Of a DNA stretch of 5,740 bases, positions 1-5,161 are shown one piece after another; position 1 is the stretch's first letter; the number at the start of each line of letters is the position of its first letter. The position numbers and the translations under genes were made by a program. The stretch lies in contig JABIQF010000243.1 of assembly GCA_018668095.1 (NCBI GenBank), positions 1 to 5,740 on the forward strand, in the 5' to 3' direction. Under the pieces are notes generated by a model. That model made no database searches. It saw nothing but the letters and a program-made list of their open reading frames with translations, and was not told where the DNA came from. Source of the stretch: Cellvibrionales bacterium (GTDB taxonomy: Bacteria > Pseudomonadota > Gammaproteobacteria > Pseudomonadales > UBA7434).

Positions 1-49
1 GTATCAATAATAAGCAATAAAAAGATAGTAATCGCTTACTTATGCCTTT

Positions 50-799
50 TTAGCCTTTAGCTTTACCCTGATTAGCAACAGAATTCATCATTGCTTTAAT
101 CGCTTCTGGGTCACCTAAGTACTCACTGCTAATCGGTTTAAGGTCGGCATCCAACTGATAAACCAACGGCACACCGGTCGGGATGTTTACGCCGATAATG
201 TCTTCATCGCTGATATTATCGAGATACTTAACCAATGAACGTAAACTATTGCCATGGGCAGCAATTAACACGCGCTTACCTGACAATATGGTTGGGCTAA
301 TCACATCATGCCAATAAGGCAGTACACGATCGATGGTTAACGCTAAGCTTTCACCGCGTGGCAATATCGCTGGATCAATATCGGCGTATCGATCGTCATT
401 ACCCGGAAAATGCTCACTATCGAGCTCAACCAATGGTGGTGGAATATCAAAGCTACGACGCCATACTTTAACTTGGTCTTCACCATGAATCTTTGCGGTC
501 TCAGCCTTATTTAAGCCCGTGAGCGCACCGTAATGTCGCTCATTTAAGCGCCAGCTGTTTTCAACGGGTAAATCCGAATGATCCATCGCTTCTAATGTTA
601 GCGATAAGGTGCGAATTGCGCGCGTAAGGACAGAACAATAAGCAATATCAAAATCAATACCTTGCTCTTTTAATAGCTGGCCGGCGAGTTTTGCCTGAGC
701 AACACCCTCTTCTGCAAGATCAATGTCATACCATCCGGTAAAACGGTTTTCTTGATTCCAGATACTTTCCCCATGGCGGAGAAGAACCAGTTGATACAT
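50..799 (-). CDS. gpmA: 2,3-bisphosphoglycerate-dependent phosphoglycerate mutase
   Basis: Cytosolic glycolytic and gluconeogenic enzyme that interconverts 3-phosphoglycerate and 2-phosphoglycerate through a phosphohistidine intermediate primed by 2,3-BPG. The 249-residue product matches the usual length of bacterial dPGM (about 250). Visible motifs: the LRHGES signature at residues 7-12 with the phospho-accepting His9; ENRFTGWYD (17-25); Arg60 in the SVLTRAI segment; the LNERHYGAL block (85-93) with the likely general acid Glu87; and IAAHGNSLR (179-187) with the second active-site His182. The C-terminal tail ends in VANQGKAKG, as in Escherichia coli GpmA. The ATG at 799 is preceded by AGAGGG at a 7-base gap, which supports this start. 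It stands alone on its strand, divergent from the AsmA-family gene. Family assignment is secure; nothing in it looks damaged or unusual. Confidence 0.98.
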   Translation of the reverse strand: MYQLVLLRHGESIWNQENRFTGWYDIDLAEEGVAQAKLAGQLLKEQGIDFDIAYCSVLTRAIRTLSLTLEAMDHSDLPVENSWRLNERHYGALTGLNKAETAKIHGEDQVKVWRRSFDIPPPLVELDSEHFPGNDDRYADIDPAILPRGESLALTIDRVLPYWHDVISPTILSGKRVLIAAHGNSLRSLVKYLDNISDEDIIGVNIPTGVPLVYQLDADLKPISSEYLGDPEAIKAMMNSVANQGKAKG

Positions 800-806
800 G
801 ATAACG

Positions 807-812
807 CCCTCT
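807..812 (-). promoter_or_regulatory. Ribosome binding site of gpmA
   Basis: Read on the minus strand this is AGAGGG, seven bases ahead of the gpmA ATG. It is a good Shine-Dalgarno match and fixes the gpmA start. Confidence 0.75.
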
Positions 813-842
813 AAAATAAGCCTGCTGTCTAAAAAGGCCGCG

Positions 843-848
843 ATTATA
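843..848 (-). promoter_or_regulatory. Possible -10 box of the gpmA promoter
   Basis: The minus strand reads a perfect TATAAT here, directly preceded by ACTG. Transcription would start near 836 and give a leader of roughly 37 bases ending in the AGAGGG ribosome binding site. No recognisable -35 hexamer lies 16-18 bases upstream; the sequence there is AAGCGC or similar. The promoter would therefore need an activator or the near-extended -10 context (TG immediately before the hexamer rather than one base further away). The call rests on the hexamer and its position only. Confidence 0.4.
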
Positions 849-884
849 CAGTACGAGGCCCGATAGCGCTTCTCGATTATGTAG

Positions 885-901
885 GTTTAATGGGATTAAA
901 C
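885..901. promoter_or_regulatory. Operator-like perfect inverted repeat in the gpmA/AsmA-gene intergenic region
   Basis: GTTTAATGGGATTAAAC is a perfect 7-bp inverted repeat around a GGG centre. Its size and symmetry are those of a site for a dimeric helix-turn-helix regulator. It lies about 86 bp upstream of the gpmA start and 130 bp upstream of the AsmA-family gene, just upstream of the candidate gpmA -10 box. I do not recognise it as the consensus of a named regulator, so its role is inferred from symmetry and location alone. Confidence 0.4.
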
Positions 902-930
902 ACCGCTATAAGCGCAATAAGTCGGTGTTT
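898..930. repeat. Second inverted repeat in the divergent intergenic region
   Basis: AAACACCG (898-905) and CGGTGTTT (923-930) are perfect 8-bp inverted arms around a 17-base spacer. The left arm shares four bases (898-901) with the right arm of the palindrome at 885-901, so the two structures cannot both form on a single strand. It could be a second protein site or an RNA hairpin in a long leader. A terminator role is unlikely because no gene runs into it on either strand. Confidence 0.4.
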
Positions 931-1030
931 TCTCTTATCCTTTAACCAGCACTTACACTCTGCCATCGTAATTTTGTACACTGAGCTCAATCCTATATCA
1001 CTCCCTTATTATTAAATAGCTTGTCCGTTT

Positions 1031-3352
1031 ATGCATCGAGTCCTTCTTAAAGTATTTTTAGCCTTAGCCTTGCTAGTCGTCATTGCTGTTTCTGGGCTAT
1101 CACTGCTTATCGCCAATATCGATCTCAATCGCCTCAAACCAGACATTCAAGAAGCCCTATACCAGCAAAGCGGTATCATTCTTGCCATTGATGGCGCTAT
1201 TGACTGGACCTTTGAATGGCAAGGACTGCCCTCTTTATCATTGACTATCAACAATACGCACGCTTATTCCCCTGCTTCCAACAAATCTATTTCGCAACTA
1301 GAAACAATCGTTAGCAACCCACAAGCACCATTCGCTGACATACAGCAAATAATCTTTGGCGTAGTATTAAGTGATCTTCTTCATGGCCAAGTTACTGTCA
1401 ATGAGCTCACCATAAGTGACGCCGCGTTTTATTTGCTGCGAGACAAAACGGGCAAAGGCAATTGGGAAACCATTAATCCAACCCCTCCAGAGATAGCGAA
1501 ACAAGAGAGCGATTCCCAATCATCCTCTTTATTCACATTAAACGCCGTAGTCATAGATAGGGTTCAATTAAAATCGATAAGCCTCAGCTACCATAATGAA
1601 CTTTCAGGCTTACAACAGACCATTAATATTCAATCTCTAAAAAGTGATGGTGTTAATCTTCAAGGAGAATCATTCTCTGTCAATTTACAAGCAGCCATTT
1701 CAAATAGCGAATTAAACCAAGGCGACACACAGAAATCATTCGCCTTAGATTTTAACAGTCACATATCGCTTATTGGGTTTTTAACTGTCGATGAAAATAC
1801 ACTTCAACAAATAGTATTATCGAATATTCGTAGTGAGCTTAAACAATTACTGCCTAGCAATGCGAAAAAATCATTACAAGCAATAAAAGTGAAAGGCGAC
1901 GCCACTTACCGACTAAATGATCATGCATTCACACTCGACAATTTTCGACTAGAAAACGACGGCACTCAAATACACCTTACATTGAATGGCGTACCCAGTA
2001 TTGACAATAAAATACGCAGTTTAAACGTATCTGGAAAAATGGATCTATCACTTAAAGATATTGCCGCTCAATTTAATGCCATTAATATTAAAATACCAGA
2101 AACAAAAAACACCTTCAAGAACCTGACTCTCAAAGCTGAAGTGAGTGGATTAATTCAACCTTTATCACAACGTTTCTCTTTAGCCAACATCAATGCCACC
2201 TTCGATAAAAGCCATATAACTGGCGCAGCAAGTATTTTACTGCGTAATGAAAAAGTCCCTACAATTTCTACGCTTCTCAATGTTGATACGCTTAATATCG
2301 ATCGTTATACATCAACAAACAACTCACAGAAAACCACTTCCATACAAGCGCCAACATCGTTACCTATACCTCTTGAACAGCTAGATTTTGTCGATATATT
2401 AGCGACCATTAATATTGAAAATCTTATCGTTAATCAATTGCAATTCACCTCTCTCGCTACTGGGCTAGAAGTTGCAGACGGCGACATTAAGCAAGCGATA
2501 GTAAAAGGAAAGTTTTATCAATCGATAATAAACACTAGAGCCAGCTTATCGCGCAGTCATCAATCCATACCCAAAATTGATATTCAGCAAACACTCGTAG
2601 GTTTAGATATTGCAGCTTTATCAAAAGCCATAAATCTCGCATTAGATAATCGCACTGCATCAACGCCAGCAATAAGTGGCGTAGCCGATATAGAGGCATC
2701 ATTGCAGCTTCAAGGAGACAACTTAGACGCTTGGCAAAAAAGCCTTACAGGAATAACAGAGCTAACATTAGCTAACGGCGTTTATACAACTGACAATATT
2801 GAATACCGCGTTTGCCAAGCCATAGCCCTTGCACGCAATACTCGTTTACAAAAAGATTGGCCCAACGATACTGCGTTAGAAACCGTCTCAACATCGATAA
2901 TATGGAAAAAAGGTATAGGCGAATTAACAGCATTAAAAGGTGGCTTAAAAAATATTGATCTTGTAGGTACTGGCACTATCGATTTATTGAAACAATCTTA
3001 TCGCTTAGACATTGACGGCATTATTAAAGGCGCGATTATTGATGATATTACTGACTCAACAAGGCGTGACAGCCGTTCAGATTCTGCTTGCGCCATCAAT
3101 GACAAATATCTTCATATCGCTTGGCCTATAAAGTGTAGTGGCGTATTAAGCGCCGATGCTAACTCGCAAAAAAGTGGCTGCGAAGTCAATCAACAGCGCT
3201 TGCGCGGACTAATAAAAACAGCTGCCAAAAAAGAAGTGCAAAACAAACTAAAAGACGTAATTGATAAAGAACTTAATAAGCACCTAGGTGATGGTGTTGA
3301 AAACGAATTTCGTGATTTAATGAAAGGCGGACTTGAAGGTTTATTTAAATAA
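1031..3352 (+). CDS. AsmA-family inner-membrane/periplasmic protein
   Basis: Large AsmA-like protein of 773 residues. The family consists of proteins anchored in the inner membrane by one N-terminal helix, with a long periplasmic body related to the bridge-like lipid-transfer proteins; E. coli AsmA affects outer-membrane protein and lipid assembly. Seen here: a basic N-terminus and hydrophobic segment (about residues 3-29), then the typical NRLKPDIQEAL stretch (33-43) and the family-typical block ending in LLRDKTGKGNW (135-145). A long beta-rich repetitive middle follows, then a C-terminal AsmA region with GTGTIDLL, and finally a lysine-rich helical tail (about 722-773). Four cysteines lie in the C-terminal part (595, 687, 702, 717). 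No clear Shine-Dalgarno precedes the ATG, which is chosen because the membrane anchor begins there. The gene is markedly more AT-rich than mutY. It probably heads the unit with mutY and yggX. The substrate is unknown; it may be an asmA orthologue or a paralogue, so no symbol is given. Confidence 0.9.
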   Translation: MHRVLLKVFLALALLVVIAVSGLSLLIANIDLNRLKPDIQEALYQQSGIILAIDGAIDWTFEWQGLPSLSLTINNTHAYSPASNKSISQLETIVSNPQAPFADIQQIIFGVVLSDLLHGQVTVNELTISDAAFYLLRDKTGKGNWETINPTPPEIAKQESDSQSSSLFTLNAVVIDRVQLKSISLSYHNELSGLQQTINIQSLKSDGVNLQGESFSVNLQAAISNSELNQGDTQKSFALDFNSHISLIGFLTVDENTLQQIVLSNIRSELKQLLPSNAKKSLQAIKVKGDATYRLNDHAFTLDNFRLENDGTQIHLTLNGVPSIDNKIRSLNVSGKMDLSLKDIAAQFNAINIKIPETKNTFKNLTLKAEVSGLIQPLSQRFSLANINATFDKSHITGAASILLRNEKVPTISTLLNVDTLNIDRYTSTNNSQKTTSIQAPTSLPIPLEQLDFVDILATINIENLIVNQLQFTSLATGLEVADGDIKQAIVKGKFYQSIINTRASLSRSHQSIPKIDIQQTLVGLDIAALSKAINLALDNRTASTPAISGVADIEASLQLQGDNLDAWQKSLTGITELTLANGVYTTDNIEYRVCQAIALARNTRLQKDWPNDTALETVSTSIIWKKGIGELTALKGGLKNIDLVGTGTIDLLKQSYRLDIDGIIKGAIIDDITDSTRRDSRSDSACAINDKYLHIAWPIKCSGVLSADANSQKSGCEVNQQRLRGLIKTAAKKEVQNKLKDVIDKELNKHLGDGVENEFRDLMKGGLEGLFK

Positions 3353-3402
3353 TAATACCTGCACTGATTTCTTATTAACACAATACGGTACCCATCAAAC
3401 AC

Positions 3403-4479
3403 GTGAGTAAAACCAGATCCATAAAGCCGGCGAACAAAGCCATTCCTATTGAGCGTAGTCCAGCGTTTTCAAGTCGTGTTCTCAAATGGTTTGATCAACA
3501 CGGTCGCAAAGATTTACCTTGGCAAAAAAACATCAATGCTTATCGGGTATGGGTGTCTGAAATCATGTTGCAGCAAACACAAGTCAAAACGGTAATTCCT
3601 TATTTTGATCAATTTATGCAGCGTTTTCCAACCATTAAAGATTTAGCCAACGCTAGCCAAGATGATGTATTGCACCACTGGAGTGGTTTGGGTTACTACT
3701 CACGCGCGCGCAACTTACATAAATCAGCACAGCAAGTATGCGAAGTGCATAGCGGCCACTTTCCGCAATCCATTGAACTGTTAATTGAATTACCCGGTAT
3801 AGGTCGCTCGACTGCAGGAGCCATAGCAGCCATTGCCTTTGGCGAACACTGCTCCATTCTCGATGGCAATGTTAAGCGGGTATTGGCCAGACACTTTGCA
3901 GTAACCGGTTGGCCGGGGAAATCGGCAGTGGCCGACCATCTTTGGGCCTATGCCGAAGCGCACACGCCTAAGAAGCGCGTGGCCGACTATACGCAGGCCA
4001 TGATGGATTTAGGCGCCACATTGTGCACGCGTAGCAAGCCCAACTGCTTAGTATGCCCACTGCAAAAATCCTGTATCGCCTTGGCAGCTAATGAAGTATC
4101 ACTGTATCCCGGTAAGAAGCCCAAAAAAGTGATTCCCATTAAAAGCACCGACATGCATATTGTGATGAATGAAGACGGCCATGTATTACTTCAAAAGCGT
4201 CCGCCGACCGGTATTTGGGCGAGTCTATGGAGTTTGCCAGAGGGCGAGTTATCACTGCCGCATTTACGATTGAACGAAGGCAGTCGCTGGCCAGAAATAC
4301 GCCATACTTTTAGTCATTTTCATCTGGATATTACTCCCATACAATACCGCTCAAAGGGTGACTACAGCCTAATGGAACCCGACCAATGGCTTTGGTATAA
4401 CCTTAACCAGCCCGCTGAAGTGGGCTTAGCCGCCCCCGTAACTAAGTTACTCGCAAAGCTAAAAGCAAAGAACCGATAG
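3403..4479 (+). CDS. mutY: A/G-specific adenine DNA glycosylase MutY
   Basis: Base-excision repair glycosylase that removes adenine mispaired with 8-oxoguanine, preventing G:C to T:A transversions. The 358-residue length is normal for the family. Domain order: the helical glycosylase core (about 21-225), containing SEIMLQQTQV with catalytic Glu53, GLGYYSRARNL (95-105), the helix-hairpin-helix LPGIGRSTAGAI (130-141) and ILDGNVKRV with catalytic Asp154. The 4Fe-4S cluster loop follows, with Cys208, Cys215, Cys218 and Cys224 in the canonical C-X6-C-X2-C-X5-C spacing. The C-terminal NUDIX-like 8-oxoG recognition domain (about 245-355) includes RPPTGIWASLW and the Phe-Ser-His triad at 303-305. The start is GTG with no obvious Shine-Dalgarno. 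It adds about 20 basic residues before the point where E. coli MutY begins, and I see no ATG between it and the core. It lies 50 bp after the AsmA-family gene and 70 bp before yggX. Confidence 0.97.
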   Translation: MSKTRSIKPANKAIPIERSPAFSSRVLKWFDQHGRKDLPWQKNINAYRVWVSEIMLQQTQVKTVIPYFDQFMQRFPTIKDLANASQDDVLHHWSGLGYYSRARNLHKSAQQVCEVHSGHFPQSIELLIELPGIGRSTAGAIAAIAFGEHCSILDGNVKRVLARHFAVTGWPGKSAVADHLWAYAEAHTPKKRVADYTQAMMDLGATLCTRSKPNCLVCPLQKSCIALAANEVSLYPGKKPKKVIPIKSTDMHIVMNEDGHVLLQKRPPTGIWASLWSLPEGELSLPHLRLNEGSRWPEIRHTFSHFHLDITPIQYRSKGDYSLMEPDQWLWYNLNQPAEVGLAAPVTKLLAKLKAKNR

Positions 4480-4537
4480 TTATACAGGCCATTAGCTGCA
4501 ACATAGCTATTCTGTTAGCCATATACCGAATTAACCC

Positions 4538-4543
4538 TAAGGA
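4538..4543 (+). promoter_or_regulatory. Ribosome binding site of yggX
   Basis: TAAGGA sits six bases before the yggX ATG. It is the clearest plus-strand Shine-Dalgarno in the window and supports that start. yggX therefore does not depend on translational coupling to mutY, which stops 70 bp upstream. Confidence 0.75.
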
Positions 4544-4549
4544 TTTAAA

Positions 4550-4825
4550 ATGACCCGCACTGTTTTATGTCGCAAGTACCAAAAAGAAATGCCCGGCCTT
4601 GATACGCCGCCTTACCCAGGCCCTAAAGGCGAAGAAATCTTTAATCATGTGTCGCGTCAGGCATGGGAAGAATGGCAGAAGCACCAGACAATGCTGATTA
4701 ATGAAAAGCACTTAAATATGCGCGATATGGAATCACGGAAGTTTCTACAATCAGAAATGGAGAAGTTTTTATCGGGTGAAGCCTTTGAGCAAGCCGAAGG
4801 CTATGTACCACCAGAGTCCTCTTAA
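4550..4825 (+). CDS. yggX: Probable Fe(2+)-trafficking / oxidative damage protection protein YggX
   Basis: Small cytosolic protein of 91 residues, the normal size for the family. In enteric bacteria YggX protects Fe-S clusters from oxidants and has been linked to iron trafficking; E. coli yggX lies next to mutY and is part of the SoxRS response. Family motifs seen: TRTVLCRKYQKE at the N-terminus with the conserved Cys7, the YPGPKGEEIFN segment (22-32), and the diagnostic helical block WEEWQKHQTMLINEKHLNM (39-57). The C-terminus has the usual E-G-Y-V-P pattern. It follows mutY by 70 bp and is probably in the same transcript. The pairing makes sense because MutY is an iron-sulfur enzyme that repairs oxidised DNA. 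I see no SoxS-type box that I could defend. Confidence 0.96.
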   Translation: MTRTVLCRKYQKEMPGLDTPPYPGPKGEEIFNHVSRQAWEEWQKHQTMLINEKHLNMRDMESRKFLQSEMEKFLSGEAFEQAEGYVPPESS

Positions 4826-4827
4826 GC

Positions 4828-4851
4828 AAGTCGAATCAAGGATTTCGGCTT
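4828..4851 (+). terminator. Weak hairpin after yggX, possible transcript end
   Basis: AAGTCGAA (4828-4835) pairs with TTCGGCTT (4844-4851) over 8 bp, including one G-U pair, around an 8-base loop, starting 3 bases after the yggX stop. No T-tract follows, so it is not a standard intrinsic terminator. It could act as a 3'-end stabilising stem or mark a Rho-dependent end. Confidence 0.3.
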
Positions 4852-4909
4852 AAATGCTGATTAAATGCTTAATAAAACAAGCTAAATCACTATTGCCATC
4901 AAGGACTTC

Positions 4910-4938
4910 TTGACTATGCTGAAGTCTGCGGGTTTAAT
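4910..4938 (+). promoter_or_regulatory. sigma-70 promoter of tRNA-Phe with GC-rich discriminator
   Basis: TTGACT (4910-4915), a 17-bp spacer and TTTAAT (4933-4938) match the housekeeping sigma-70 promoter at 5 of 6 bases in each hexamer with ideal spacing. The bases after the -10 box are ACGCCCTC, a GC-rich discriminator of the kind found at stable-RNA promoters under stringent (ppGpp) control. Transcription would start near 4945, giving a leader of about 55 bases before the mature tRNA at 5000, to be removed by RNase P. The spacing, the discriminator and the lack of any other gene downstream before the tRNA make this its likely promoter. Confidence 0.7.
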
Positions 4939-4953
4939 ACGCCCTCTTTTTTT

Positions 4954-4986
4954 GTTGGCCTTAATTCATTTCAAGAATTAATCAAC
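4954..4986 (+). repeat. Hairpin in the tRNA-Phe leader
   Basis: TTAATTC (4961-4967) and GAATTAA (4975-4981) form a perfect 7-bp stem with a 7-base loop. GTTG (4954-4957) and CAAC (4983-4986) extend it across an asymmetric internal loop. It lies wholly between the predicted transcription start and the mature tRNA 5' end, so it may assist precursor processing. It has no T-tract after it and is not a terminator. Confidence 0.4.
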
Positions 4987-4999
4987 AAGTACAAGATAC

Positions 5000-5075
5000 G
5001 CCCAGATAGCTCAGTTGGTAGAGCAGGGGATTGAAAATCCCCGTGTCCGTGGTTCGATTCCGCGTCTGGGCACCA
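5000..5075 (+). tRNA. tRNA-Phe (GAA)
   Basis: A complete 76-base cloverleaf. The acceptor stem GCCCAGA (5000-5006) pairs with TCTGGGC (5065-5071). The D stem GCTC/GAGC surrounds loop AGTTGGTA. The anticodon stem GGGGA/TCCCC encloses loop TTGAAAA with anticodon GAA at 5033-5035. The variable loop is GTGTC, and the T arm CGTGG/CCGCG has loop TTCGATT (5053-5059). The discriminator base is A and CCA is encoded at 5073-5075. GAA reads the phenylalanine codons UUU and UUC. The gene appears intact despite the integrase next to its 3' end, as expected when an element integrates by restoring the tRNA 3' sequence. The mutY-yggX-tRNA-Phe order is one I know from pseudomonads. Confidence 0.98.
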
Positions 5076-5079
5076 TTCA

Positions 5080-5095
5080 CTTAAGATTCCTTAAG
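5080..5095 (+). repeat. CTTAAG-ATTC-CTTAAG short hairpin after tRNA-Phe
   Basis: Two copies of the self-complementary hexamer CTTAAG separated by ATTC can form a 6-bp tetraloop hairpin four bases after the tRNA CCA end. There is no T-tract, so termination here would be inefficient. It may instead be a 3'-trailer processing structure. Confidence 0.3.
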
Positions 5096-5140
5096 CTAAC
5101 CTATTGATTCGCAAGCATTCCTTCAGGATTTGAGTGTTTG

Positions 5141-5161
5141 GGTAGACAATATGGTAGACAA
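5141..5161. repeat. Tandem GGTAGACAA direct repeat at the integrase start
   Basis: GGTAGACAA occurs at 5141-5149 and again at 5153-5161, a 12-bp period, and the second copy begins on the last base of the integrase ATG. A shorter GTAGACA copy lies at 5209-5215 inside the gene. Direct repeats between a tRNA attachment site and int are often arm-type recombinase or excisionase sites. That role is inferred here. Confidence 0.5.

Noticed and set aside
12..37. Minus-strand hairpin AAGCGAT/ATTGCTT after gpmA, considered as its terminator
   Set aside because: 7-bp stem with a G-T pair and a 12-base loop; the only T-run lies in the loop rather than after the stem. No real terminator is visible in the 49 bases available.
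971..1017. Possible promoter of the AsmA-family gene (TTGTAC with TATATC, or TATTAT)
   Set aside because: TTGTAC to TATATC is only 14 bp and TATTAT has no -35 box at 16-18 bp; not good enough to call.
2782..2976. Minus-strand open frame of 64 codons inside the AsmA-family gene
   Set aside because: Lies wholly antisense to a well-supported gene and its product resembles no family I know; a chance open frame.
3190..3402. Minus-strand open frame of 70 codons across the 3' end of the AsmA-family gene and the spacer before mutY
   Set aside because: Antisense to the lysine-rich C-terminal coding region, low-complexity Ser/Phe-rich product, no recognisable motif.
4480..4549. TAGCT/AGCTA repeat and TATACC in the mutY-yggX gap, considered as a yggX promoter or operator
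   Set aside because: 5-bp arms and a 4-of-6 -10 match without a -35 box are within chance; only the TAAGGA ribosome binding site is supportable.
4930..4950. GGGT...GCCC followed by TCTTTTTTT, considered as an intrinsic terminator of yggX
   Set aside because: Only a 4-bp stem including a G-T pair. The same bases fit much better as the -10 box and discriminator of the tRNA promoter, and a terminator here would sit across the tRNA transcription start.
5130..5150. TTG at 5130 as the integrase start
   Set aside because: It is in frame, but the only Shine-Dalgarno-like sequence (AGGA, 5125-5128) is one base away, too close to work. ATG 5151 is kept, with the uncertainty noted.
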